NCBI RefSeq assembly: GCF_010093535.1 | Contig: NW_022985169.1 | Location: forward strand, 1,028,044 to 1,092,043 | Origin: Lindgomyces ingoldianus | Lineage: Eukaryota; Ascomycota; Dothideomycetes; Pleosporales; Lindgomycetaceae | Length of the DNA stretch: 64,000 nucleotides | Direction: 5' to 3' | In this document: positions 19,211-31,018 of the stretch, piece after piece | Position numbering within the stretch: the first letter of the stretch is position 1 | How the letters are laid out: the number at the start of each line of letters is the position of its first letter | Notes under the pieces: model-generated | The model's input: only the letters and a program-made list of their open reading frames with translations | Database searches by the model: none | What the model was told of the DNA's origin: nothing | Translations under genes and position numbers: made by a program

Positions 19211-22200
19211 GGAGGGCGCCTTGAAGGCTAGCCCGGGCGCGCTAGGACTGGGGCTGTATTAGGTAGGCTGTGCAGGCCAAGCGATGGATGCGAATGGGAA
19301 GAATGTATTGAGGCGTCACGAACAGCCAGGCATTCGGGAATGTACGCAGAATAATAAAGGCGGGCAGGAGGGTTGTGAAGGCGAATGGACGAGGCTGAGC
19401 AAGGTTGGAGAGGGTAGATTCTGGAAGGGTAGAGCGGAGAGGTTGAGGTTACGTAGGAAAGAGCTCCAGGGCTCCACGAAGGCGGCTAGAGCAAACGACG
19501 GTTAGCAATCACTCTCTCCTGCTAGCAGACAAGTACGTATTCCACACAGCCACATTCACTGTTGGCGGTGGGGGCGCGTTTGTCTCATTGTGCTGCTGGA
19601 CTCGGCAGGTGTAGATCAGACTCACCTTAGGAGTAGCAGGAGCGTGGAGGAAGGCGAAAAGCGACGACTCCAACTCTTGGTGCGTGCCGACTGAGCTGAG
19701 AGCGGTTTGTGACGGGCCTTCCGGGCGGTCGAGTGCGAGTCTATGATGGCGAACAGACGGACTCAGTGTGGCAGTGTTGGGCACAGAGCATGGTGAACAG
19801 CAGAATTGCAGCTACAGAGACATATTGGAAGGAAGCAAGGAATGGATGTGGCAACAACGTCGAAGGGCAATTAACAAAGGCACAAAGGCACCAAGATTGC
19901 TCAATGGAAATGGATGGAGGAATTGGCAGTGGAAACCAGCGACAGTCCAGAGTTCGCCGTTACTCTAAAAGGTCAAAGCGTCTACACAGCCCCCAGCTAG
20001 CGAGCATCAGGCTAGCAGAGCACTCTTGGGCGGCCTCGGCATGCATGGAGCGGCGGATGCAGCTCAACCACAAGAATTTCCACTTTTTATCCTCGAAACG
20101 CAGTCGTTTCACCTCCAGGAGTTCCGCGAGGCTGCAGGTCGTGGGCAGCTTGCACAGTGTCGCCAAGCCTCGTCCTGCGTGCGAGGCTCGGCGTCGACGA
20201 GTCCGCGCTGGCGACGTGGCCGCTGCCAGCAGACCGCCCGTGAAAGGAGTGCCCCCACAAGAAACCCAGGTTGTGCGTCCCGGAATCAGTGCTGTTCGAG
20301 GAGCCATGGAGATGAGGCGAAGCGCCTGCCGGCCAAGGCACTCTGCCTTTTGCTCCTCCAGCACGCCCCAAGGCCGCACATGCCACCTCACAAATTGATT
20401 CATGATGATTCCGTGCCCTACGCGGCCTCCACTGCAGCCGAGACGGCATGCCGACGTGTGCCCGCCCGCCACTGACGCGCCCCGTTGCTGTTATTCGCCA
20501 CCACCCTCTCCAAGAGTCCAGTCCTCCCGCACCACTGAGCTGCAGTCTGGTTTGCCGCATCCACAGCCACACAATCTCTTGCCATCGGCCGGCCCCGGCT
20601 GCCATAGCTATAACATCCACTTGTCGCAGCCTGTCGCAGAAGACTTGCCATCTCGGCTCCACCAGCTCCAAGTTCCTGATCATCATCAGACAGTATCCCT
20701 GACCGAAACAGGACAAGCACCCTTCGCGCTGCCAAGCACCTGACATCTTGGAATTTTGGCCACTTCGACTCTTGACTTGCATCGGAGGCGCTAGACTGGT
20801 TCTTCAAGCGCCCAACACCAAGACCTCTATCCATTGTGGACTTCCCTCCTTCGCACGCGAATGCCATGCCTCTTGGAAATTTGCATAGCCTCAATTGCTA
20901 TCATTGTTACCCGAAATCAAGGCCAAAGTAATCCCGTAGAGATCTTCCTTTGCATCCGGTACCCCCGGTCCACTACATGCACGACGTCAGACTTCCTGGT
21001 CAATAAGCATGTGTGGATTTAGTGGTATGAATGACGGGGGTCTTGACACCGTCTACTTTGAACGAGTATTACATTTAATTCACTCCACCGCGAAGAGACG
21101 ACTTCTGAAGTAGGCCACTCAATATCGTCAGTACGCGGAGCGGCTCTAGCAGTGCTTCCAGAGTCTCAAGGATCATTAAAACTGCTGCATTTTGGTGTGC
21201 CATACGTGATCCCTTGGTCTGCGAGGCCACATGTTGAGACCAAGAAAAGCGTGGAGATTTCTGCCTCAATTTAGCAAGCATGAGCATTACGAATATCATC
21301 CCGATTGGCATTGCGACCCTCCCCCAAGGATCACGATCGCAAGGCGGACTCCGGCACTCGTTGGACCATCCTGGATTTCTCGACGCACACCTTGTGGTCA
21401 TTCCATGACCTCAATTGCACCACTTACAACAAATATCAATTTTTAACTCCCAATATTTCTTCCTTCCTCCTGCTTCCTAGAAATCTAGAAATAGTGGCAG
21501 GCCTTTTCTTAGTAATTTTGAATCCAGGCTTTCATGATCACTCATCCAATCATACCAAAATGTAGTTCGCGTTCTCATCCATCCCCCAAGTCCGCTCCAG
21601 GATCATGATCCCTCTCTTCCAAAATAATTTTCCCTCACGTCCCGACGTCGGCCAGTAAGATTCCTGCAAAAGTCACACGAAACACAACCTTCCGGCTAAA
21701 CGTGTCTATTCCGAGATGCGTCACTCCAGGTTTCTGCTGACATGCAGATCAAACCTCGCCCGAGGTTCCCCTCTCCCGCTCGTGACCTACTATCTATCTG
21801 CTCAAGGAAATCGAACGGGCGATATGGGGTTACTGATCGGCACTGTCTCCCTCCACGATTATATTGTGTCCAATTGACGAAAGAACTATATGCTGTCCTT
21901 GCTTTGTGATCACTGTCCCCGTGGCGTTCATTTAGCAGTCGATCATTCATGACGAATTATACAAATGACGAATGAAGAACGTCAAGTCAGCGTCTAGACA
22001 TTTTCACCAACATTTACACAACAAGAATAAAGGACTCGCAATGTTCAATAAGAGATAGTTGAGGTGTTTCGATTCTTGTTTTACAGTTGGTGCAAATCCT
22101 ATTTTCGGCACCCTATCTATTTCAAGGCTGGAAACCTAATATCAGATCATCTGCCCCCAACTTCTCCATCTTCCTCGTCTACCCCAACCGTACCTGCATA

Positions 22201-22308
22201 TTCGCCCCCAAAAGCGCATTGTGCAAAAACAGAACCGGGTTTGCGATGCCAACCGCGCGGAAATTTTAGAGCTCAACTCTGTAGTGTTACGAATTCGACC
22301 TGGCCATC
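19211..22308. promoter_or_regulatory. 3.1 kb gene-free upstream region of the Ca2+-ATPase
   Basis: The longest gene-free stretch outside the accessory island. From 19.3 to about 20.9 kb it is relatively GC-rich, with overlapping open frames of up to 231 codons on both strands that have no family features and cover each other, which argues for composition rather than coding. From 21 to 22.3 kb it is AT-richer and includes the promoter of the HD-domain gene. It probably contains a long leader and promoter for the Ca2+-ATPase. Confidence 0.4.
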
Positions 22309-23832
22309 ATGCCTGACAACATCAAAAGCGAGGAACTGGCATCGCACGGCTGGATGTCAGTTCCCCGCTCACAGTTGAAGACCCTTGCGCATGCTACTCG
22401 TAATTCCCCGGCGAAAGTTTCGGTAGACGATATAACGTTACCAAATTCGAGTCTTGTAAAACAGACACTTGAATTTGCGAAGAAGGAGCTCCCTAAACAA
22501 ACATTCAATCATAGCATGCGAGTCTATTATTATGGTACAGCATTTCTATTTATCCTTGAATCAGTAATATCTCCGCCTGGAAGATCTGTCCCCATGACTG
22601 CGAGAGAAAATGCATGGTATTAATTCAGGATAGGCTCCGCAATCGTAAAACACCATCTCCCACAGATGGAACCAATGCTTGAGACATACTCCCTAACTTG
22701 TCTCCTGCACGACATTGGAACCACTAGAACGAATCTGAACGCCACACGCATGTCATTTGAGTTCCACGGTGGGTTTCTGGCACTCAACCTACTTCAGAAA
22801 CACGGCGCTTCAAAGTCTCAAGCAGAGAGCGTCTGTGAGGCGATTATTCGACACCAAGATTTAGGGGAGAGTGGGTCCATCTCAAGTGTTGGCCAGCTAA
22901 TACAACTGGCCACGGTGTTTGGTAAGTAGGTTTTTTGTCGACACCACTTGTTCACCGTCCACCAGTTAGCCCCAACCGCGAGACATCAACCGATTCACTA
23001 GCACAAAAAGCAGAATCCTAGGCGAGTTGAATACTTGTGCCTTCGGGAAGCAAATCTCGTGAATTACCGTATTCGGCACGACCATCCCAATCCAGCAACG
23101 AATCATCACCCATGTTCCCAATCACCAGCGACCGACACCTCTCGGCCCGGGGAAACTAACATCGGCATCTTAGCCTCATCCTAGTCTTAGTGGCTTTCCG
23201 CAATTCCACATACCGATTGGACCGGTCTCTAATCTCGGCCTTCTTCCAACATTCAAGTCGGGTCTTGGCGCAGGCTGTGCAACATCCACGAGCCCGTACG
23301 AAAAATGTCTCAGATCGCAGGATGCCGATGGATCGGAGGGGCCCAGTTAAAGTGCCAAGGAAGTTGCCGATCCACAGCGGCGCTTGGCGCGTCTGTTGGC
23401 AAGCTTGCCGGCTCGCCGTGGTGTTGGGCGAAAAGATGTGCCAAGGACAGGGGCAGGAGAAGGAACCGGTCAATGATAATTCGACTTGCTTAGGCCCAAA
23501 GCCAAGCACGTGCCCAGCAGGCCGCCTCCTTCCCCGTCAGCGGCTCACGAGTCACCTTCTGTCTACGAGTTTTGTTTCGTTAGGAGGCGAGTAGCTGAGA
23601 TCGTATGGCTGACATGTGCTGATCATCAGATAACATGGGCATCAACCCTCATCTGATCCATCAAGACACTATTCACAGCGTTGTTGCTGCCTTCCCGCGC
23701 GAGAAGTGGTCCAGCTGCTTCGCCGAGACCATTCGTGAGGAGATTAGTCTCAAGCCTTGGTGTCATACCACAGCCATTGACGGCTTTTCCGAAGGGGTCG
23801 AGAAGAACCAATTGATGGAACCTTGGGACTAG
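22309..23832 (+). CDS. Cyanamide-hydratase-like HD-domain protein
   Basis: Three exons, 22309-22534, 22634-22921 and 23630-23832, encode about 238 residues, normal for the Ddi2/cyanamide hydratase family. Metal-binding HD signature: NHSMRVYYYG, then LTCLLHDIGTTRTN, and the downstream HQDLGESGSISSVGQLIQLAT. The C-terminus is family-typical: HQDTIHSVVAAFPREKWSSC and SLKPWCHTTAIDGF. Intron 1 (22535-22633) uses a GATAG acceptor. Intron 2 is 708 nt, exceptional here, yet both flanks fit the family without a gap. Known relatives hydrate cyanamide to urea or act in nitrile-linked metabolism; the substrate here is not proven. Confidence 0.88.
22922..23629 (+). other. 708-nt intron of the HD-domain gene
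   Basis: Donor TTTG|GTAAGT, acceptor GATCATCAG. It is 5-15 times longer than the other introns in this window. It holds a 134-codon chance ORF on the plus strand and no recognised domain. I found no terminal inverted repeats or target duplication that would mark an inserted element. Confidence 0.75.
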
Positions 23833-24383
23833 TTTATTAAGAGAGACGTAAGGGGATGGCGAATATGCGGTGAGAGCTGTGGCGGAATTGATGAAGTATC
23901 AAATTGTTGTGACAAGTGGGGTGAAAAGTTTGCAATTTGAGGCGGTGCAAGTTGCACTACAAGATACTAGATACGAAATTCGACAACTTGATAATTGTAT
24001 AATGTGGAGCCTTGTTTCCTTTTTCGGCCACTCTACTTTCCGACGATAGATTCCAGTTGGCATTGAAACATTCTGACAAGTTAGCCTTGCGACGAGAAAT
24101 ATCATGCTTCGGTGCACTGGTCTCCCCATCGTCCCCATATCTCGATCTTACACAGCCTAGCATTCCGGACAGTGCCGTGACACGGATAGTAGACGGTCCG
24201 ACATCCGCATCAAGCAATGCTCAATGCTCTAGATGGAACTACAAGTGATTCAGCCTTGGGACAGGTAAAGCCGAAATAGTTATCGCGAGTACTACCGTAT
24301 CCACCTCGCAAGCCAATACTTTTGATTTGATTTCCAGATACGGGCGCACATGTCCCGAAATCCGGTGGTAGCATTCGTCTCCA
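23833..24383. other. Convergent intergenic region, HD-domain gene / MFS transporter
   Basis: 551 bp between two stop codons, with no supported gene. It should hold two terminators. Confidence 0.4.
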
Positions 24384-26426
24384 TTAGGAAGACTCAGAAG
24401 AGTCCTCTGAATCATCTGAGTTTGGTTGTTGTTTGCGTCGAAGATTGGGCAAACTGACTGCTACCACTAGAGCATTGACTATGACAAATACTGCAATAGC
24501 TGAGATAAATGTAACATTTAGACTGCGTGCATATGCATCGATGACTGAGAAACCGTTAGGATTGGGGGCTGTGAAGAAAGTGGGACACTGGTGGGCAACC
24601 TTGGCTCTGATGTATTGGGTCGAGATCGCGAATTGCGTGGACAGACTTTCGTACCCGAAGGATTATCTAGTGGCAGTTAGCGAGGGCTGTAAAGGAAGGC
24701 GAAGTCGTACTACCTCGTCTTTATGTTCACCGGCGACAAATTTATTGAGGTATGCTGTCAAGGCGTTTTGCAGGATTAGACTGCTGAATGAGACACCCAT
24801 CACCGTTCCTAGACTCCTCCATAGAGTCAAGGTGCTTGTCATGACAGCCTGGTCTTCCTGAGTGCTGGTTGCTAGAACTGCAAGGGATGTTGCAGGAAAG
24901 GAGAGTCCCTGGCCGATGCTCGCGGGCGCGAGGAAAATGGTTGCCAACCATGCCGGAATAGTATCCCACATGGCGGAAAGACAAATTGCTCCTAACAGCA
25001 TAGATAGAGATCCAGTGATAATAAGCCATTTCATGCGTCCCGTCGCCGTCATTATGAATCCAGCAGAAACACCACAGACTGTCAGGGCTATCGATGGGCC
25101 AGCAAGTCGAAATCCAGAAGTAGATGGCGACTCTAGCTTGACAGCCTGGAAGTATAGCGGTGCGTTGAAAATGATCGTGTTAATACCCAACTGGGCAAAG
25201 AAGTTATTGAACACTAAGTTGCCACGCGGCTTGCTTGATAGCATCGCCATAGGCATGACGGGCCTCTTAGCTTTAGCTTCCACGCGAACAAGAATAACTC
25301 CAGCAACGGCAGCGACCGCAAGAGATGTTACGACAAGCGGATGGTTCCAGGGAAAAACGTTGCCACCCAAATTCAGACCGAGGATCATGAACGCTACCGA
25401 CCCTGTCAGAAGAATCGAGCCGGCAACATCAAACCCTCTGATCGTATCCACGATTCCTTCCCCAGACCGATTTGCAAGTTGCGGCCCAAGCATCGGTGGG
25501 GTGGTGAAGACTGCGTTTACAAAGATGACAAGCAAAATAGGGATCTGAATACCAAAGGTCCACCGCCACCCTATCTTGTCGCATAGAAATCCGCCGAATG
25601 CAGCACCGGCGGCAGATCCTCCTCCATAGAAAAGGTTGATGTAAGCCTGGTAGGTGCCTCTTACTTCGATACTGACAAGGTCATTGGTCATAATTCCGCC
25701 TAAGAATGGTCAGTCTCAATATTGAACCTAAAGGCGATCCAACTCACCCATTGCAAGGACACCCGCGGCTCCAATGCCACAAAATGCGCGAGCAGCAATG
25801 AAGCTTCCAATACTTTGGGCAAGAGCACACCAAGCGGTGGTAGTTGCTAGGAACAAAAGGCCTGCGAGGTATATCGGGCGCCGACCGATTGTATCCGATA
25901 CCCTACCGAGGAGTGGCTGGAGGGAGGTGGATGTAAGAAGGAAGGAAGTAGATAGCCATGATGCAGAGTTTGAAGCATTGAAGTAGGACGTGATTACTGG
26001 ATGACTAGACGCCATTAAAGTAGAGTCAAACAACGCTATCTGGAAGCTGGTCAATTCTCTGATGAATGCTATGGAAGAGGATAGGACGCTCACAAAATAC
26101 CCTAGCACAATACCTCCAAATATGAATCGGAATTGTGTTCTTGAGATGCCACCAAGCAAGCCGTTCAATTGAAAGTGTTCTACGCTTTGTGACTCGTCTT
26201 GGCCTCCTTCGTCCTCATCCGGGGCAAGCCAATGACTGTGAGCATAGCTCCGTCTTTGTCCGAGTGAATGAGGTTGACCTTGTTCAAGAGCACCACACCC
26301 AATTACTTCTATTGCTTCCCCATCGTCTTCATCAATGGCTGGCGCAGTTCCTCGGCGGTCCTCTGACCGTAAGAGAGGAGTTCGCGCAGTGGGCTGGTGG
26401 CCATTTTCTTGGGGAGGAGAAGTCAT
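24384..26426 (-). CDS. 14-TM MFS transporter, DHA2 family, vacuolar basic amino-acid (Vba) type
   Basis: Four exons on the minus strand: 25748-26426, 24714-25699, 24600-24666 and 24384-24544, giving about 630 residues. The introns are 51, 47 and 55 nt; the last uses a weak donor (GTTGCC) but has a CCTAAC branch and restores the family segment VRKSVHAIRDLDP followed by VIDAYARSL. A soluble N-terminus of about 95 residues carries an acidic patch. The MFS motif LLGRVSDTIGRRPIYLAGL sits between helices 2 and 3, and RGTYQAYINLFYGGGSAAGAAFGGFL is typical of the EmrB/Vba group. The C-terminus is acidic (NSDDSEDSSESS). Relatives move basic amino acids into the vacuole, but drug export is also possible. 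Confidence 0.88.
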
Positions 26427-26686
26427 TCGCTGGTCATCTATTATAGGTGTTTGACAGGACAGTCGAGGGTCTAGTCGTGAGTGCCCAAAAGGAGTAGAGA
26501 GTAGAGGGTGGAGCTTCTGGATTCCAACAAAAGCCGATCGGAACTATTTCCGAGAGGTCCTCGGCCAATATCGGTTAGTATCGGTTAGTCAGCGATATCG
26601 ATAGCGATATCGCCTTGTGCTAAGAAGTGGAGTTAACCGGCACGAAACAACCCTATTCTTCTTTCAAGTTGTTTAAACAAGAATCC
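26427..26686. promoter_or_regulatory. Shared divergent promoter with direct repeat and palindromes
   Basis: 260 bp between the start codons of the Vba-type transporter and the glutamine amidotransferase. It contains a direct repeat TCGGTTAGTA / TCGGTTAGTC at 26571-26590, then two GCGATATCG blocks at 26592-26600 and 26604-26612. CGATATCG is self-complementary. The cluster lies about 75-115 bp before the amidotransferase ATG, a plausible place for factor binding. Confidence 0.55.
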
Positions 26687-27556
26687 ATGGAGACGCCAAT
26701 TCGAATAGCAATACTCGAGTGTGACACCCCTCTGGACCACACTCGAGCAAAGTATGGAGGGTATGGCGGCGTGTTCAAAGCACTTTTGGCAGCGGCAGCA
26801 GATACTTTAGGGCTACCTGATTTGATATCATCTATGAAAGGCCTTGAGTTAAGCACTTTCGATGTTGTTAATGAGCAGGAGTATCCCGATTTGAATAAGA
26901 TTGATGCTGTTCTCCTAACAGGCTCACGTGGGTTCTCAAAACACTGTCGGTCAAGCCCACCTCCTCTGAGTTTCTACAGGCCACAATTCTTTCGATGATA
27001 CACCGTGGATTCTCAAACTTGTAGAGTTCACAAAGGAATTGCTCCAACAAAACCGTATACGAATCATCGGAGTATGCTTCGGTCACCAGATCCTTGGCCG
27101 TGCAGCTGGAGTCAAGGTTGGTAGGAGTGAGGGCGGCTGGGAAGTCTCAGTACTACCTATCGAGTTGACTGAGAAGGGAAAGGAGCTATTCAAGCAAGAT
27201 ACTATTGTATGGCCTCCGTTTTTTATCTGCCCCTCCTCCACTTCCTTCCCTGACGCATGTTTCAGAGTTTGCATCAAATGCACCGAGATGCTGTCTTTGA
27301 GTATCCTGAAGGAGTTGAGAAGCTAGGTGCCTCTCCTCGATGTCTTGTACAGGGCATGTACGCGAAAGGAAAGTTCATCTCGGTCCAGGGGCATCCAGAG
27401 TTCAATCAGGAAATTGTGAGCGAGCTCGTAACAGCAAGGCACTTACAAGGAATATTTAACGAAGAGATGTATAAAGACGCGATGGTCAGGGTTGCAAAGC
27501 ATCACGACGGCGTCGCTGTGGCTGCTGCGTTCTTACGGTTTCTGCTTGAAGAGTAG
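26687..27556 (+). CDS. Class I glutamine amidotransferase-like protein
   Basis: Three exons, 26687-26927, 26980-27206 and 27266-27556, encode about 252 residues. The nucleophile elbow is clear (RIIGVCFGHQILGRA) and the catalytic His-Glu pair is in SVQGHPEFNQEI. N-terminal IAILECDTPLDHTRAKYGGYG and SFDDTPWILKLVEFTKELL match the fungal stand-alone GATase family related to GMP-synthase amidotransferase domains. Both introns are short with good junctions (52 and 59 nt). Yeast relatives of this group are linked to metal response or peptidase activity, so the acceptor of ammonia is not known. It shares its promoter with the Vba-type transporter. Confidence 0.9.
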
Positions 27557-28122
27557 AGCAGCGGCAGCATCTGTAGAAAAGAATGAAGCATTTGAAACCG
27601 GACATATTGTGTCAATATAAGGGACATTTAAAGCGACAATGACAATGGTGTGTTTGACTGGGGCGCCCTAGAAAGATGAGGTCATTGCAGGAATAATCCC
27701 TGCAGTAGGTTGCTCAACGGTAGGGTTGCATGAAAACAAATTGCAATCCCTTACCAGAGACTGACAACGGCTCAACAGCCATGAATACACAGTGAAGCGT
27801 GAGTGGATACGAGATTGCCTCAGATGAGAAAGCCGAGCTCGTGTTGTGATGTGAAAGCGTGTGGCGTGGGGGTATTTTAAGCATCTCGCCAATGTGGCTA
27901 AGCCTAAAGCAGCGCCGACCCTATCTCACAGCCAGATCAGAGTGCAACACTCCATCATCCGTCGAACCTTCCCCGCCTCCACGTCGCTCGTTACCTTCGT
28001 GCCTCTTCTTTTCTACGCAGCCACTTCCAAATCGACATTATTTGACTTTTTTTCTTCTATTCTTTGACTGTCGCTGCTGCATGACTCCTCTTTCGTAGTC
28101 CTCCGAGGCCGCGCCATCTCTC
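27557..28122. promoter_or_regulatory. Intergenic region and YND1 leader with an upstream ORF
   Basis: 566 bp. The right part is C/T-rich, a common leader feature of fungal genes. A five-codon upstream ORF (ATG at 28081, TAG at 28096-28098) ends 24 bp before the YND1 start codon. No other gene is seen. Confidence 0.45.
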
Positions 28123-30368
28123 ATGGGAAAGTGTACGCAATCGCCTTCTACCTCCCGCAACAGTCGCTTTTTGTCAACAACACTAACGATGCTTGTGTCG
28201 CAGGGAGATATGGTGTTGTCCTGGATGCTGGGTCCTCCGGGACGCGGGTCCATATCTATCGATGGCTGAATAGCGATGCTGCTCGCGCTCAGGCGAGCCA
28301 AAGCCAGTTACAGAGCCTGCCAGTGCTCGAGACGGACAAGAAGTGGATCAAGAAAGTACATCCCGGTGTGTTAAGCTGCTTCCTAGTCGTTCGCTGTGGA
28401 TGCGCTGCTGATTCGTTCGCTGCAGGTATCTCGACATTCGGTGATACTCCCAACGACGTCGGACCGGAACACCTCGACAAACTTCTCAGCCATGCGCTCA
28501 AGTATGTGCCACTGGAGGAAGTGCCGAACACGCCTCTTTTTCTCCTCGCAACCGCCGGTATGCGGATCCTACCTCCTCTCAAACGCAAAGCTATCCTAGC
28601 CGAAGTGTGCAATTTCGCCCGGAAGACGACCAAGTTCCAACTCCCCGATTGCGATTTACATGTTCAGGTTATACCAGGGGAGACGGAGGGTCTATACGGT
28701 TGGATAGCTGCAAACTACCTTCTCGGAGGCTTTGACAAGCCCGAAAATCATGATCACGGAAAAGGGCATCACACCTACGGGTTCCTGGACATGGGAGGCG
28801 CGTCGGCCCAGATTGCTTTTGCGCCCAACGCGACTGAATCAGAAAAGCATGCAAACGATCTCACGTTATTACGTCTACGGACTATAGATGGCGCGCCTAT
28901 GGAGCATAGAGTCTTTGTGACTACCTGGTTGGGGTTTGGAGTCAATCAAGCAAGGCGGAGATATGTCGAAGCACTCCTCGAAGCCAGCCCAGGCGCAATG
29001 GAGCTACCTGATCCCTGTTTACCTTTGGGCCTGCGTGTTACAACTGATGGAAAACCTATTGAATCTGGATCAGAAGAGGAACAGGGACATGCGCCTCAAC
29101 TAGTAGGAACCGGTCAGTTCTCTGAATGCATGCACCAGGCATACCCCCTCTTGGAGAAAGACAAGCCCTGTCTAGACGACCCTTGCCTCATAAACGGCCA
29201 GCATGTACCTGCTATCGACTTTGACGTGAATCATTTTGTGGGCGTTTCCGAATACTGGCACACTACACATGAAGTCTTTGAGATGGCGCACAAGGATCGA
29301 GCATACGACTTTAAAAAGTACCAGCAGCAAGTCAACGAGTTCTGCAGTCAGAGCTGGGAGGAAATTAAAAGGGGCATTGACAATAAGAAGTGGGGAAAGA
29401 AGGTCGATGAGGAGACGGCGCAAGAAGTCTGCTTCAAGGCATCTTGGCTTATCAATGTGCTCCACGAGGGTATTGGTGTTCCCCGCGTAGGTATTGAAGA
29501 GTTGAAGGGAAGCCAAAACACTACCCACGCCTCGTTGAAAGGCGCGAAGGAGAAAGGTTTCCTCGATCCATTCCAGGCGGTCAACAAGATTGGTGATATT
29601 GAGGTCAGCTGGACGCTTGGAAAGATGGTATTGTACGCCTCAAGTGAGGTCCCAGCACCTTCGACAGAAGCGCTGGCAGTGGGTTTTGGGAGCAACGATC
29701 CAGGCATTCCCGACGACTTCCAGTTTCCAGGTGGAGAGTACAGGCAGTACGGGGACGATGACTGGCATGATCACCTCTTCTCCGAAAACCCGCGACGAAT
29801 TCCCGGTTTCCTCATCTTTGTTCTCATCGTCTTCGTGATCGGGTTCATGCTCTGCGGCCGAGAGGGTCGAAAGTCCGCTCGGCAGAAAGTTCTCCATTTA
29901 TTCGGTGGTGGTGGCCGACCTGGCTCGCTAAGACGGCGCCGTGGATTTCCAGGAAAAATCTTTGGCCTTTCCAGTACACCATCGTACGAACGTGTCCTCG
30001 AAAGCGGTGAAGGGGCCGACGATTTCGAGCTTGGCTCCTTCGACTCCACCTCAGACAACGACCACTCTGATTCCAGCGAAGGCAGTCGTATCGGCCGAAC
30101 TTCTGGATGGGCTACTCCGCAGATTAAAGCTAGTGTTGTGGATCCAGGGACGCCGTCCTTTTATGAACCCGGACGGGATATTATCGGCCAAGGTGCTGGT
30201 CTGGGTTTAGGTCCGCCGTCTATGTTCAGCAATCCAATTGAAAGGGGCGGGCTAATGGCCAGAACAGATAGTAGAGAGAGGTTGGCGGGTGGGAAGAGGA
30301 GTCGGGCGAGCAGTCCGAGTCGGCTGCGAAGTCCTATGATGATGCCGCTAAAAGAGTCTGTAGACTGA
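28123..30368 (+). CDS. YND1: Golgi apyrase (GDA1/CD39 nucleoside di/triphosphatase), Ynd1
   Basis: Three coding exons, 28123-28132, 28204-28365 and 28426-30368, about 704 residues. The first coding exon is only 10 nt (ATGGGAAAGT); splicing it gives MGKWRYGVVLDAGSSGTRVH, the expected N-terminus with apyrase region 1. Other conserved regions are FLLATAGMRIL and YGFLDMGGASAQIAFAP. One transmembrane helix lies late (IPGFLIFVLIVFVIGFMLCG), followed by a basic then Ser/Asp-rich cytosolic tail, the Ynd1 layout. By family it hydrolyses nucleoside tri- and diphosphates in the Golgi lumen to sustain glycosylation. Intron 2 is exactly 60 nt without a stop, so retention would insert 20 residues. Confidence 0.92.
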
Positions 30369-31018
30369 GCTATTTGCTTCCAGTGTGTTTGGCGTTTACA
30401 TGAGCATTCATTGTAAGATGGGCTGTGTTAAGGAAGGCCGAGGTCTTACGCCTAGACAGGCGTTTATGGTTTTTCTATTCCACCTGCACTAAAGGAAGGT
30501 TCACTAATGTGCTTCGAGGAAGGCGTTTTGCAATTGGGTGAAGATGGTTACGTCTGATAATGATGTCTCTTCCCTAGATTTGGGTGCCTCGCTCCCTAAT
30601 AGCTGCAATCTCGACACCCTTCGTATAACTTTAACTCCTGTTTCATACAGAACCATTTTTGTAGAAGATTAAATATTCTCTTCTGATTACTTCCATTCAT
30701 CTCCGTAAATCTGACCCGGACTTCCAAGCCCAGCTGCTTCAATGCATCCAGGTCTAGACAAGTGGGATAGTCCTGCAGCGGAACGAGCCTGGTATCCCGT
30801 CTGTTTAGCTGATCGGCTTACATTTGGCATGTATTGTTTGGTTCTTAGTGAAAAGGCCAAACTAGCAAGAAGCCTGGAGGATACTTTCTTCTCTAAGACA
30901 GGAGCCTAGGTGCCCCCGGCTTTCTATCTTGATCAACCGTGGATAGTGACATAGTTTGCGAAAATAGATAGTCAATCAACATGAACATAACCCTTCAACA
31001 GAAACTGAACCATGTTGA
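30369..31018. other. Convergent intergenic region after YND1
   Basis: 650 bp, AT-rich, between two stop codons. No ORF of note, no repeat seen. Confidence 0.4.

Noticed and set aside
19709..20894. Long ORFs of 149-231 codons on both strands
   Set aside because: They overlap each other in several frames in GC-rich DNA, with no motif or clean splice structure, so chance is the simpler reading.
23190..23594. 134-codon ORF as a separate gene
   Set aside because: It lies inside the long intron of the HD-domain gene and looks like random sequence; exon continuity argues against a gene boundary here.
24862..25548. 228-codon plus-strand ORF
   Set aside because: Antisense shadow of the Vba-type MFS gene.
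26592..26612. GCGATATCG blocks as a replication origin or attachment site
   Set aside because: Too short and in an ordinary divergent promoter; a regulatory reading is simpler.
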